Shown here piece after piece: positions 21,220 through 32,558 of a stretch of 64,000 nucleotides of DNA (within the stretch, counting starts at the first letter, position 1; each line of letters opens with the position of its first letter). The notes under the pieces were generated by a model. It ran no database searches. It saw only the letters and a program-made list of their open reading frames with translations, and had not been told where the DNA came from. Position numbers and translations under genes: made by a program. The stretch is taken from positions 1,674,001-1,738,000 of the forward strand of contig RCSZ01000010.1 of NCBI GenBank assembly GCA_014898425.1, read 5' to 3'. Origin of the DNA: Botryotinia globosa (taxonomy: Eukaryota > Ascomycota > Leotiomycetes > Helotiales > Sclerotiniaceae).

Positions 21220-24200
21220 ACAAGTCCCCCTCCCAAGTCGAGAAACCCAGATCGTTCATCATGGGGCTTAGCGCGCAATCTATCGAGAGCTACAGGCCGC
21301 ACCGACCCCGGTCGGAATGCAGAGCAGAATACACCTTGCGAACCAACCAGACACTCACAAATTTCAATTCCATCGGATGTGTTTTCTCCAATCGGCATGG
21401 TTGACATTCCTCCCACAAGCGACGAAGAGGCGCAAGCGGGACACGCGGAGGACATGAATGTTGTGACACGTGATACCGCAGGTGAGATTTTAGCTCTCGA
21501 TAAAATGGATCAGCAACATATTCTAAATCCTCCGGCCCCCATGAGTAAGTATGAGCTGACCTGGAATCCTTTCGACACAGCCCAACATGCTGATTCGCAT
21601 TACTTCACCCATGACAAGGGAACTGATCAGTATTTGATGAAAGATGATTGCGTATCAAACCATCTCTCCGTTCTGCCAAAGAGTGCGCGATCAGCGAGTG
21701 ATGACGCGGCTTCTAGTAATGCCCGAAAAGAAAATTTCAATCGAAGAAATTCCGCCGCAGCTGCATCGGCTATCGGAGGGTACACAGTTCAAGCTCCTGC
21801 GGAGTTGGAATCATCAACCCGCGTTCCAATCAGCATGATTAATCGACCGCGAGGAGCAAGTCTGGATCAGGCCAATACATCGGATCTTTTCAGTCGAACG
21901 ACTGTTGGTTCTGTACAAACACCTCTTTCTACACAACCGATAAATCAGACTATAGCTGCCCCCGAGGAGCAAGGCAGGCAGCCTTCATCCAAGACATTGC
22001 CGCCTATCCGACGCACATCCAAGTTTGGATTCGAATTTGGGTCCAGAAGACCCCAAACCAGATTTCCTATATCTGATGATGAAGATGAGGTTGAGGTTGA
22101 GTCAAATGGCGGGACACAAGATGCAGCAACATTGAATGTGGCGGAAGTTAAAGAGAATCTTGACCCACAGCAAAATTCGCATGCAGATGTTGCAACTGCG
22201 GACATGGTTCGAGATCCAAAAGCTCATCTTCAAATCAGCCCACAGCCTCGTTTTTCGGTTTTCCCTCGTGTCGCGGATCCATTTGTTCAAAGAAGCCCCA
22301 CACAAGACATGGGGCGATCAAACCCAGCCATTAGGCACACTCGTCAAGACTCATGGAACAGCGCCTCGAAAAATTCTCGATCTAGACGAGGTTCAACTTC
22401 TGATAAGCAGTTTGTCCAGCCTCGTGATAGTAATGCTCCGCCACTGATACCAGCTTTACCATTCGAGACACCTCCTTCTTCCACTCAACGCTACCCCGAG
22501 CTATTTGGGGGGCCGGTTGCTGAAATCAGAAGTGATTCTGATATGCCCGGTGGATATCATCAAGCACCTCCTAGTCGGACTGAACCTTTTCCTTCATATC
22601 ACCGAGCAGATGAGCTCCCTGGAGCTCGGCCCCTTGAAAGCTCTAACGAGCCTACTGCTCATCGGCGACGCCGCAGCTCAGACCTTGTCAACAGAGGCAT
22701 AAATCTCGTACGGTCTTTGTCTAGAGAGCGAAGGAGTTCTGTTTCAAAGGATGAGAAAAAATATCCTACTAATACTTCTGCTTCATCTCCCATGCGTGAT
22801 GACAGGCAAAAAAGGAGGGGATCTGGCTTCTGGGGTACATTTGATATCACCGGTGAACAATCATCCAATTCTGGAAGAGAGAGTATGGTAGCACAACATT
22901 CTGGTAGCCAGTCCAATTTTACGAACAACCAGCATGATGGTCCTCAAACGCCAAGATCCTTCCTCAACCCTAATTCTACACTGGAAACACCGCATTCTAA
23001 TGTGTTTGGGCGTTCTACAACTACAATGGGAAAAACATTGCAGAAAGATGAAAAGCGAAGTAGACTAAGTGGTTTGAGTGGCCTCTTCTCACGTTCCCCC
23101 AAAGGAGATGGGTCAGTACTCTTTAAGCCAAAAAGGGCCACAATGGACCTTTCGAGCTTTGGTCCCCGAAGTGGCACCCTTTCTTCGCCTCAATTCGAAG
23201 ACCATTCTATACAAAGCGCAAATATGGGCCATAAACGAAGACCAAGTCAACCCTTGAACTTTCTTTCTAAATTGGGCCCCTCCACCTCTCTTCAAAAGAC
23301 TGAAGCCCCATCAAGACAGGATAGTAAGCTGCATCTGGAACCCCGCCCGAGGCGCCCTTCGGTGAGTGGACTATTGACCGGTATGCTTAGAAAAAGATCG
23401 AATACACTAGAGAAAGATGGCGAAAGAAATGAAGATAATGGAAGAAAGCCTGTGGTTGTGCCAGTGGCTAGAATGTACTCAGACCTAGGCGCAGAATCAC
23501 ATGAGGTCTTACCCGACTCGATTGCCACACCCACGCAAAGATCAAGTAGAAAAGATCAAGATCAAGAACAGGCTCGCAGTTCTAGCAAGTCAGATGGCAA
23601 CAAACAGGACTACTCACATCCTCGTTCGCATCATCACACTCGTTGGTACGACACCCCACCACGAATTCCTGAGCCTCAATATGATTCAGTCCCTATTCCA
23701 GATGGATATAATCTTGTTCGTGGTGATGGAACGACCCCAACATCTACCAACTATGACCCACGCGGTATTAATCAATTGAATCGTCCGTCCCTGGGGTCAG
23801 ATCCTTCTAATCCATCACCTGTCTTACCTCTTGCTTATTCTGGTTCCTCCATCTTGCACCAAGCACCACCACTTCATCAAACCTTCTCACCCGAAAGAAG
23901 ACTTATAAACTTACCATCTATAGATACACATAGTTCACCATTGGCATCTCCTATCCGCACCAACCTCCCAAGTCACGAGGACATTCTAGCTCGGTCTCCC
24001 GCTCGCGAGCAGCCTGGTCAGCAACGTCCTTTTCAGCTTGCTTTACCACAAAGCAGTGATGCACATGATCAATACTATCGCTCATCTACGCCACCCGTTC
24101 GTCCTCCCACGAATGAAGATATAGCACCGAGAGGTCCAACTTCGGCTCCATTGCCCACGGGTGAATTCTCACCGTCATACGAAAACATTGATATCGGTCG

Positions 24201-24681
24201 TTTTCCATTGCCACCCTCTCCATCTCAAAAGATCCCAAATTGGCATCGAAATAGAAATCTTTCGGTGGTGACGGATGATGGTTTGCGGCGTTCTAGCACG
24301 GGAAGAAGTCTTGTTAGTGATGTATCACAAGTTTCTGACTCTCCATCCCCACAATCGCACAGGGTGAGTATGATGGATGATAAATTGTATCTGGATTGCG
24401 ATGATGGCTTGAAGCATTGTAGTGGAAGTATTTCCAACCCTATATCAAGATTACCAAGCGAGGATGCCGATTTAGGAGACGGATGCTCAGAGAGGAAGAA
24501 ACAAGATGAAGTTGCAATGAGAGGTGGTGAAGGGGTGACCAATGTTAATGAAGGCGAGATTAGCGAGCATGTTTACCATAAAGATGTCGTCAGCAAAATA
24601 GCACATGCAAAAGAGGATAAATTGCAAATGTCTGCAACGAGCTATCCGGGTATGGAGTGGGATCCTTATGTTGACGAATAA
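21220..24681 (+). CDS. Large Ser-rich disordered protein, 5' end unresolved
   Basis: The frame is open from 21220 to the stop at 24681. The first in-frame ATG is at 21397, giving about 1094 residues. Coding-like sequence starts earlier (RNPDRSSWGLARNLSRATG) directly after a TCTAAC branch and CTTCTTTAG acceptor at 21219, so an upstream exon probably supplies the start; I could not place it in the 240 bases after the preceding gene. The protein is Ser/Pro/Arg-rich with basic serine motifs (HRRRRSSDLVNRGINLVRSL, RLSGLSGLFSRSPKG) that look like phosphorylation sites, a His-rich patch, and an acidic end (SATSYPGMEWDPYVDE). No domain recognised. Same strand as its neighbour and close to it; a single fused gene is possible but the neighbour's stop looks natural. 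Confidence 0.8.
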   Translation, partial: TSPPPKSRNPDRSSWGLARNLSRATGRTDPGRNAEQNTPCEPTRHSQISIPSDVFSPIGMVDIPPTSDEEAQAGHAEDMNVVTRDTAGEILALDKMDQQHILNPPAPMSKYELTWNPFDTAQHADSHYFTHDKGTDQYLMKDDCVSNHLSVLPKSARSASDDAASSNARKENFNRRNSAAAASAIGGYTVQAPAELESSTRVPISMINRPRGASLDQANTSDLFSRTTVGSVQTPLSTQPINQTIAAPEEQGRQPSSKTLPPIRRTSKFGFEFGSRRPQTRFPISDDEDEVEVESNGGTQDAATLNVAEVKENLDPQQNSHADVATADMVRDPKAHLQISPQPRFSVFPRVADPFVQRSPTQDMGRSNPAIRHTRQDSWNSASKNSRSRRGSTSDKQFVQPRDSNAPPLIPALPFETPPSSTQRYPELFGGPVAEIRSDSDMPGGYHQAPPSRTEPFPSYHRADELPGARPLESSNEPTAHRRRRSSDLVNRGINLVRSLSRERRSSVSKDEKKYPTNTSASSPMRDDRQKRRGSGFWGTFDITGEQSSNSGRESMVAQHSGSQSNFTNNQHDGPQTPRSFLNPNSTLETPHSNVFGRSTTTMGKTLQKDEKRSRLSGLSGLFSRSPKGDGSVLFKPKRATMDLSSFGPRSGTLSSPQFEDHSIQSANMGHKRRPSQPLNFLSKLGPSTSLQKTEAPSRQDSKLHLEPRPRRPSVSGLLTGMLRKRSNTLEKDGERNEDNGRKPVVVPVARMYSDLGAESHEVLPDSIATPTQRSSRKDQDQEQARSSSKSDGNKQDYSHPRSHHHTRWYDTPPRIPEPQYDSVPIPDGYNLVRGDGTTPTSTNYDPRGINQLNRPSLGSDPSNPSPVLPLAYSGSSILHQAPPLHQTFSPERRLINLPSIDTHSSPLASPIRTNLPSHEDILARSPAREQPGQQRPFQLALPQSSDAHDQYYRSSTPPVRPPTNEDIAPRGPTSAPLPTGEFSPSYENIDIGRFPLPPSPSQKIPNWHRNRNLSVVTDDGLRRSSTGRSLVSDVSQVSDSPSPQSHRVSMMDDKLYLDCDDGLKHCSGSISNPISRLPSEDADLGDGCSERKKQDEVAMRGGEGVTNVNEGEISEHVYHKDVVSKIAHAKEDKLQMSATSYPGMEWDPYVDE

Positions 24682-27600
24682 TTGGGGAAGGGGGCGGGGT
24701 GGGTTAATGAATGTATTTCTTAAAAGATGAAGAATGAGTCTTCCGTTCTAGGGAAGCGGGAGTAAAGAAAACATGTGTAATGAATACGAGAATCATGTAA
24801 CAAGTAATAAGGTTGGAGTTTGGGGGTGTAAGAGAGAGATATCATTTGAGATTATGGCAAAGAAGGAGGTTTTGATATGGAATGAAATGATATGATTAAT
24901 TTTCGGTTTGTCCTGTCTGGTTTTATTTGATTTTGTTTGTTTGGTTTCACTTTTGGTGTTTCTATTTCAGCAATGAGCGAGCGAGCGAGCGAGCTTATAC
25001 TTATCTATATCTGTCTGTCTGTATTTGTTTGTATTAGATTGAGGTATGAGGTATGGGGTTATGAGGTTATAAGGTTATGAGAATATAAGGGTATGAATGG
25101 AGGGGTAAGAGAGAAGGGATGAGGGATGAGGGATGAGGGATGAGGTAATGGGCGATGTGGAATGGGAGAGTATGATGGGATTGATTGGATTGAGAGGGGA
25201 TGGGAATATATGTTAAGGTAGGTACAGTGAGTATAGATGACTTTGGGGATACTCTTAGCAGGTGGCTAGCGGGGCTGACGGAGCTGGCGGAGGAGTAGTA
25301 AAAGGTAAAATACTTAATAGATAATGGATAATAATAATAAAATAGAGATTATTGGTATATATGTATGATATATGAGTACAGAGATTTCCTACCTAAAGTT
25401 AGGCTGTGCGCGGTGCTCCAAGACAAGCCATGATTGCAGTGTCGAAGGACGCCTTTCTCAATTCTGAGTTGAAACATTGTTGGGTGGAACTCCAGCTGAG
25501 CTGAGCTGAATATGTAAGTTATATTTTTCTTGGTCTGATAGGTAGGTAGGGAGGGAGATACGGAGATACTTTTTACGGGGAAGAAAAATGTGAAAATAGC
25601 TATTTCTTTTTATCGCATATGATGAATGATTATATTGTTATGATATATTTCCGAGATGAAATCGAGATTCTATGATGGAATTGATATGTTTGTGATATTT
25701 GGTTTACTCGTAGTGTGGTGTGTAATTTTTAGTAACATCAGTTTTTCGAATTTGGATTTTGTCCATGGTGTGGAGGGGTGCTGGGGTGCTGGTTTGGTCT
25801 GTGATGTGATGTGATGTTATGTTATGATGGATTTTATCCTATGAATTGATTCCTGACGCGGTGGATACACTTCCCAGATTGTATTGTATCATTGCTCGGG
25901 AATCGCATATTTCGACGCGATTTCGCGTTGCGGAGTGTCTGAGTTTCGCTTTTGAGATTTGTGGGGTGGAGAGGCTGGGGTGGAGAGTTGGGATGTTTGG
26001 ATATGTGGAGAAGGTGAGGGTCTGGGAATTCGGGGGTTTATAGGTTGGGGAATGGGGAATGTGTATTGGTAGAGGTGATGGTGATGGTGATGGTGATGGT
26101 GATGGTGATGGTTGGGATAGAGGATCTCTTTGTTGGAGGTGGGGATATGGTTGAGTATAGAGAAGGGGGTGGGGATGGAGCTGTTGGAAAGATTTAGAGT
26201 GAAGATGAGAATAATGGAGATGTGGGGGGTGTGTGGGGTGTGTGGAGTGTGGAGGGAAAGTGTAGTTTGGGATAGAGTGGGTATGATGAGGAGTTTTGAT
26301 TCTGGGACTGGATTTCGGATATGATATTTTGAGGGAAGGGCGAAGATTGTGTGGGCTACACGGTGAGGAGATGAGATGGTGGGATTGAGGGAGTTGGGTT
26401 TGTGGATTGGAGGAAAGGGGTGGATGGTAGGATATGTGTTTGGATTCAGGATGGATAATTTCTATATGTAGGAGGCTTAGATTTGGGCGGTCATATAATC
26501 TCTTTCTTGTTGTTATATGAGGTAGGCTCGTGGGTATATAGCTAATGCATTCTCGAGAATTGCAGCTCCTACTATCTATGTAGAGTGACGTTTTTACATA
26601 ATCATACTGTCGTTTCTTTAGCGAGTGCAGCGTTGACTGATTGAAGTTCTGCTTGTATCTTCATCACAATTAGTACAACAGTTTAGATTCAGACGCTGAG
26701 CGAAAATTACCAGATTCCTGGGATCTCTGTCTCGGACACAAACATGATGGGATGAAGACTCTAGTACTTCATACGGTTTCTTGAATCTGAAATGTATTAA
26801 TTATTATTTGATAGAGCGTGGAGCTTGTTGCTGTAAAAGAAGAAGCTCAAAAACAGAATGTTAAAAATAAGAATAAAGTTTAATTTACATAGAAAAAAGA
26901 AATTGATTTTTTTATATATAAAAAATAAGAGATTTCGAGGATTTCACAATGAATATAAAATTCAAAGATTATTTTTAGGTCAAAAAATCCATATAAAGTA
27001 CTACAGAAGACTTGAAATCTAACGAGTTGGGATTGCAATTATCGGCCGGGGTTTACGCGCTAGCTAGATTGATTTGGTAGGTGTTTCGCTGAGTCAAAAG
27101 CGTAATGGGTATATGTCAAGTGTTTATTTTTCATTTGCGCGACATCTTGACATGTGTTATGGACGATAGAAACTAGAAGAATAATGTATTTGTTTGAAGA
27201 AATGTTTCTTCGACCTCACGATGTAACTTTTTCATCAAAGTAGTCACATAGTGATACTCGAATTCTGCCCAAGAAACTACCATCACGGAATAATACGGCT
27301 TTGGGCATCAAACCTGTCCTCGCTTATCATATTTCGGCATCAGCAGCTCTCTTATTCTTTCTATTAAGCTTCTCGCTAATCTGTTTTCTTGGCATTCTGA
27401 ATCCGTTTGCGACTGGAATTATTGAGTGATTCAAACGCATCGCAAGCAACATTTACCAACGCGACCCCCTCAATAGCGATCCAAGTAAGTTCGGAAGCTA
27501 TGGCGTCAAATGTGAAGACGAGAACATCAGATACTGTATCGGCTATTTTTATCAAAGGTATCGAGCTCGCCTAGCTCAAATCTGAAATCTTTTGATGACG

Positions 27601-27945
27601 TCAGCCTTGTCACATTACATTATTTTTGGAATATCTTCTGTTTTGCGCGATTGCGATGCAGTCGCTTGAATGTCATCGTAAAATTGTATCTTAAATATGG
27701 AGTTAGTAGAAGTATTGTTGAAATTCAGATTCTTCCTTCATTCGTCTTTAGGCACATCAATAATCATTTTGAGTGGCCCCATTGAGCATCTTCTCTCAAT
27801 TTTTGATGTGATTGTTAATAAAATGTGTCAGTTGTGCATCTCTAAAAATATATAATTATTAGATTGCATTTTATAGACATCTTTGGGTAATGGATGCTGT
27901 ATGAATGTGTTTCTCCGCAGGGGTATCGTAGATTTATGAACAGGC
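24682..27945. other. 3.2-kb gene-free stretch with many simple repeats
   Basis: Contains GAGC runs (about 24973-24994), GATGAGG runs (about 25117-25146), GGTGAT runs (about 26072-26112) and strongly G-rich plus-strand DNA from 25000 to 26460. The two short ORFs there (25846-26043, 26130-26324) are low-complexity. I see no gene; a non-coding RNA or a long leader cannot be excluded. Confidence 0.5.
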
Positions 27946-28433
27946 TTGAGGGATTTTCATGATTTTACAGTAGAAATTCAAGATCAATTTACTAAAGTGA
28001 TATCCAAAGCTTCAAGTATCGCTATTTTTGTCGTGATTCAGTCGCTCGTATGTGAACTGATGAAGGCCATTTTGGCTACAGATAGATTTTGCCGATGCAG
28101 ACTCTCTCTTATGACTTTCGCCTTGCTACTTTGCCACCATCAAATGACATCTCTTTGCTTCTCTCCACATGTCAGGATATCAATCTACAATTTTGCAGTG
28201 AGCCCGTAATATTCCCTTGAATACAGAGTCTTCAGGACAGAGCCGGAACTTTTGTCAATGAGTATATCTCTGAGAATTTGGAACACTTAACATTCATCCA
28301 CAGCCAGCTCATCAATCATTTCTGTGATGAAACAAAAGACGTTGTACATGTATGTTTCGATGTAGCTTTCTCGAGCCCCAACTATCAGGGCTTACCAGAA
28401 ACTTCGACTGCCTTCCCCAAGAATGACTGTTGA
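27946..28433 (+). pseudogene. Possible unrecognised gene relic
   Basis: Two neighbouring frames look coding: 27946-28209 (FTVEIQDQFTKVISKASS, QSLVCELMKAIL) and, in another frame, 28227-28433 (LQDRAGTFVNEYISENLEHL ... STAFPKNDC). Several AG acceptors lie between them, so an intron or a frameshift could connect them. No family recognised. Confidence 0.28.
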
Positions 28434-29240
28434 AGGCCTTCGCTCTCAGACTCCGGTCGCATATCATACGTATCATAAACCAACACTTACCACGACTGAA
28501 GTTATTTTTAGCTTGATATTCACCTTAATGATACACCTTGTTGGGGAAAATGACTGATAAAATGTGCTTTTGCTTCGAAATTCACTCTATTAGTGACTGA
28601 GTTCGATAATTATCGTTCCATAACGAGTTCTTATTTCAGTCATGTTGAATTTACCTCTGTCTTACACATCCGTAACCAAATTTCATGACTAAACAAGCCT
28701 CAGAACTCTGAAATGACTGGAATACAGGGTATTATGACAGAATCACTCTTCAGTATGCTACTTCTGTGTCATCTATGTCCATTTGTGGTGATCTGAAATG
28801 TCCTATGATAGTTCGAGAATAAAGAATGAATTTTATGTAATGCTTCATTTATATGACTGATTCGAGTGCCAAAGTCCCTCCAAATGCGCTTAAATAGGAT
28901 CACCCCCCTTTTTCTTTCTGTTTCTTCTCCCGTACAATTCCAACAATCACTTTCCACACATACACGAAGATTATATCCTTTTCGCTATACACAAGCAAAT
29001 TCTCATCCAAATCAACATCAATCCTTTACAAATTTGGCAAGTTCTCCATAGTTCTTCTGTCAAATATTTACCAGACTTGATCATTCTATTATCACTTCTC
29101 CACGATTCAATAATTCTCCTGGCGATATTTCCATCAAAGCTCTGCCGATTCTCTGCCAAAGTTTTGTTTGTGCTTCATCTATTTCCAGTATCTCTATCAC
29201 ACCAGCCAACGTTCAGCAGCCCCTTCATCAACATCTCATC
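28434..29240. other. Upstream region, no gene supported
   Basis: Short overlapping ORFs on both strands; probably promoter and leader of the gene at 29241. Confidence 0.4.
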
Positions 29241-29915
29241 ATGTCTATGCCACCACCTAAATCTGACAAGACTTTAACTGAGGACGAAAGAAACATTATA
29301 AATTTGTGGGATGAATACTTGAATGAGGACTTCCCGTCATGGTTTTCGCAGGAGGAGGATGAAGATGAAGTTGTAGAGGAGATCTTTCGACGAGTGGGCA
29401 ATGGTCTAAATAGCAGTGCCTTAATCAGTTCTGCTTACAAGAATATTCCCAAACGCCCAGGCTATGCTGATTCTGATCGTGTTTTCATCGTCAATAAAGC
29501 TCGCCACTTTTTCGCAAGAGATCTAGGAGAGTGGAGCGGTGGCGCCACGGATGTCGCAGCTAAAGATTCACTCATCAAGGAGATTGAAGCTGAATGTGGT
29601 ACTCTACTTGATATTTCCACCATTGGATATCATTATCTCCAGTACAAAGCAAGGGGTTATGAAGACTTTATTGTAATGGAATGGGCTAAGCATTGGAAGA
29701 CTGATTACGACACTAACCGGGAGCGCGAAGATGCAAGAAAGCATGTCGTGTCAAAGCTCAGATACTTCTTCAGAAATGCTACAAGCGAGCAAGCCATCCG
29801 AAGTCATTACATGAGAGAACGCCCAAAGGATGAAATGAATTACCCTACCCAGCCCAGAAAAACTCGGGAAGAACGTCGACAAGCGCCAAGCAGCGGGCCA
29901 AGCTACCCAAGATAA
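29241..29915 (+). CDS. Hypothetical protein, 224 aa, single exon
   Basis: A clean single-exon ORF with no intron signals. Acidic N-terminus (NLWDEYLNEDFPSWF, then EEDEDEVVEEIFRRV), a mixed alpha-helical-looking centre with aromatic residues (DISTIGYHYLQYKARGYEDF, EWAKHWKTDYDTNRERED) and a basic, proline-containing C-terminus (RKTREERRQAPSSG). No signal peptide, membrane span or known domain. Codon use and length suggest a real gene of narrow distribution. Its neighbours give no functional clue. Confidence 0.75.
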   Translation: MSMPPPKSDKTLTEDERNIINLWDEYLNEDFPSWFSQEEDEDEVVEEIFRRVGNGLNSSALISSAYKNIPKRPGYADSDRVFIVNKARHFFARDLGEWSGGATDVAAKDSLIKEIEAECGTLLDISTIGYHYLQYKARGYEDFIVMEWAKHWKTDYDTNREREDARKHVVSKLRYFFRNATSEQAIRSHYMRERPKDEMNYPTQPRKTREERRQAPSSGPSYPR

Positions 29916-30654
29916 CTGGATTGCATCAAGGCAAATCTATGACATCGTTTGACGGAGCTTAAAAGTGTTGGTAGAGAAAGTTTGGGAATGTAATCTTCTT
30001 CCTATCATGGTATTTCTTTTGTTAAGAGTCTTTATCGTTGCTTTTGAGGATCTTTTACATTCATTGTAATAGATCTCCACATTTCATATCGTTGGTTTTG
30101 GGATTCAGTGCTTGGACTAGTATGTGCATGAATCCATATTCTCTTCTTAGGTGAAGTTCCAAAGGTTGGAGTTGGATTTGAACATTAGCTAGATTACAAA
30201 TCAGTGCTTGGATTTGATAATGGAATGTAAACATCGGAATCTAAGTTGATGAATCAACACTTATTGTTGGTTTAATTTGAGTTAGAAAAAGAAAATTCGT
30301 TGTTAAATATGAATCTTGTCACTTGAGTGAATGCTCAATGTCAGAGTCAAAATTGAACATTGGATATACCACAAATGCTATTTGGATTGGCTCTGGACAT
30401 CTCGGCCAATTTACATGCAACTCTTGAATATTTTGATATCTCTAGCTTGATTTTTTTTTCTTTGCATCTAGATATTTGAGTGCCATCTAGCGTTGCAGCG
30501 ATAATGTCACTGGTTCATGTTACATAGCACAGTAAGTTCCGATAACAGAATCACATTGAACTGAGCATTTCTGTGCTAATAACCCTCTATCCTTGTGCAA
30601 TAAAATGAAATCGACATTATAAAACAAAAGATTGATCACTTGGGTGCGCGTAGT
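29916..30654. other. Convergent intergenic region
   Basis: 3' flanks of two convergent genes; no ORF or repeat of note. Confidence 0.5.
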
Positions 30655-31099
30655 CTATCCATCATGCTTTTCCAATCTTGGTGCATTCTGGTAGTGATAT
30701 GGAAGCGTTTGCGTCTTCGTCTCCGTTTCAACCTATCAATCACAGTTTGATTTACAATATCCCACTGGCAACTTTGAAGCAACTTGGTCAGCATTTAAGT
30801 TTGTGTCAAGGGAATGAAAAGTAAAATCTCACTTGTTGACCAGAGCATGAACCACCCTTTTGACAAGTTGCATCATCCGGTATAAGAGTTCGAGGGTCCA
30901 TCCACTGTGTTGGCTCCCAGCCTGCCGCTGCTGCCACACTTGGCGCCGCCCAGCCTGGAGCCCATTTTCTCTGCGAAGATAGCCCGTTAATTCTTTTTCC
31001 TTCATGTTTTCTTCTTTGAATATCACATGTTTTTATGGTTGAAAGTATAATGTATAGAAAACAAATAGTTGATGTAAAGGCAAGTGTATAAATAAGCAT
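30655..31099 (-). CDS. Small membrane-anchored or secreted protein, 114 aa
   Basis: Exon 1 (31099-30833) and exon 2 (30732-30655) flank a 100-nt intron (GTGAGA donor, TAG acceptor, phase 0). The N-terminus is a hydrophobic segment (LIYTLAFTSTICFLYIILST) that may be a signal anchor or signal peptide. After it comes a basic stretch (QRRKHEGKRIN), then a Trp/Ala-rich region and a few cysteines (DDATCQKGGSCSG). The second exon is polar and ends HYQNAPRLEKHDG. No family recognised. Exon 2 is also open in a second, Arg-rich frame, so the phase I chose needs transcript proof. Confidence 0.5.
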
Positions 31100-31262
31100 A
31101 AAATAAAGGTTAATTAAATATTCTCAAATTGCCCATCTATGTCCATATGAACAATCACAACGCAAACAGAAGCGCTTTTAGCAGACTTACTCTTGGTCGC
31201 CAAGCTTACTGGATCTCAATTGACGCGCTAGTAAGGCGATGTTGGAATGAAATCCTGGGGTA

Positions 31263-31606
31263 CAGAAAAACTTGGTTATACCGGACTGGGATATACTGGA
31301 ATCTTGGATATATCAGACTTTTTTTGTATTCTTTAGAATTTATATAGGAATATTGAATTTTTTGAATATATCGATATACCAAATACCTTTTTTGTAAATC
31401 CAATATGAATTTTAATAATAAATTTGATTGAATAAATTTGATTCGCTTTAATCATATAATTTTTTCAAAAAAATTGGAATTTGAGATCGAAATTAGATAT
31501 AAATTTTGATTAAAAAGTTTGAACTATTATTTTTTTATATTGGAATTTTCTTTATATTAGATTTCATTGATTGAAAATCTTATTCTGGTATAATCAAGTT
31601 TTTCTA
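31263..31606. mobile_element. Small TA-flanked MITE, about 344 bp
   Basis: Inverted ends: CAGAAAAACTTGGTTATACC at 31263 and TAGAAAAACTTGATTATACC read inward from 31606, flanked by TA on both sides (31261-31262, 31607-31608). CAG-type ends and TA target fit Tc1/mariner-derived elements. The interior is AT-rich and non-coding. Mismatches are mostly G/A or C/T. Confidence 0.7.
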
Positions 31607-31744
31607 TAATATTAAAGTCGCTGCGACTATCAGCTAAGTGGAGGAGCAATGACCTTGATAATTGATGGAGTCTAAATTTCGTACGAATTATGAATTGCGT
31701 TAATTTCAGATAAGTCGACCACCCTACTTTCGAGCCACCCCTTT

Positions 31745-32188
31745 TTGGGGCTATTTTCTTATATTAAAAATCACTTTTTTAATGTATTAATATTTCTATC
31801 AATATTGAATATAATATAATAAAATATTAAATCTATATAATTTAAATTATTTTAAATCTATTTTGAGATTTTTAGATTTTTAGGATTTTTATAAATCGAT
31901 TTCTAATATATTTATATAACTAATTTTTTTGAATAATATTAATATATATACTTTGTTTCCTTAATTGTTAATCGAATTTAATAAATAAACTTTCAATTCA
32001 ATTTTCAAAATTCAAGAAGTTTTATTAAGATTCTATTGATTAAAATAAGCTTTGTAAAATATAGATTTTTAAATTAATCATTTCAATTTATTAAAAACTA
32101 TCCTTTCAATATATAATTAATTACCTAAGATTTTATTGTAATTGATAAAGTGATGGTTTCGTTAACCACGGATTCTGCCACCACAGGG
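31745..32188 (-). mobile_element. Partial copy of the CCCTGTGGTGG element
   Basis: The right end (inverse of CCCTGTGGTGGCAGAATCCG, ending at 32188) matches the left end of the element at 11096 over about 90 bp, in opposite orientation. The other end cannot be found; the left boundary given is where AT-rich DNA begins. Probably truncated. Confidence 0.55.
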
Positions 32189-32558
32189 TCTCATTCGGAG
32201 TGTGTTTGATATCCTATGACTTCATGGATCAAACATAAATGTGCCATTTTAATTGAAGAGCGTATGCAAGGCAACAGCTTTTGCTGCGTTGTATCACATC
32301 CTGCATTGGTTATCAGTTTTTCGGTGAATTGTTGGTAGAGTTTTGAATGAAGCTAATCCGCTTGCCTTATCCCTCATGATCTCCAATCCATCATCCGCCA
32401 ACAGAGTAAGCATTGAATCTTGTTTTAGTAATTAAAGAGCTTGATGAACGATGTTACTTATCCATGACTGAGTGAAACGATTAGTTAACAAGGCTCTCCA
32501 TCTCTGCGTAAGTTCATGTAGTCTTGATCCATTGAAATTTACAGTCTAGTTCTGGACA
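32189..32558. other. 3' flank of the split pseudogene
   Basis: No separate gene seen. Confidence 0.4.

Noticed and set aside
21063..21404. 113-aa ORF with a His run just before the 1.1-kaa gene
   Set aside because: The His run comes from a CAT/ATC trinucleotide repeat; the neighbouring frame is the one that continues into the real gene.
26072..26112. Regular GGTGAT run as a possible repeat array of the CRISPR kind
   Set aside because: It is a simple hexanucleotide microsatellite without spacers, in a eukaryotic genome.
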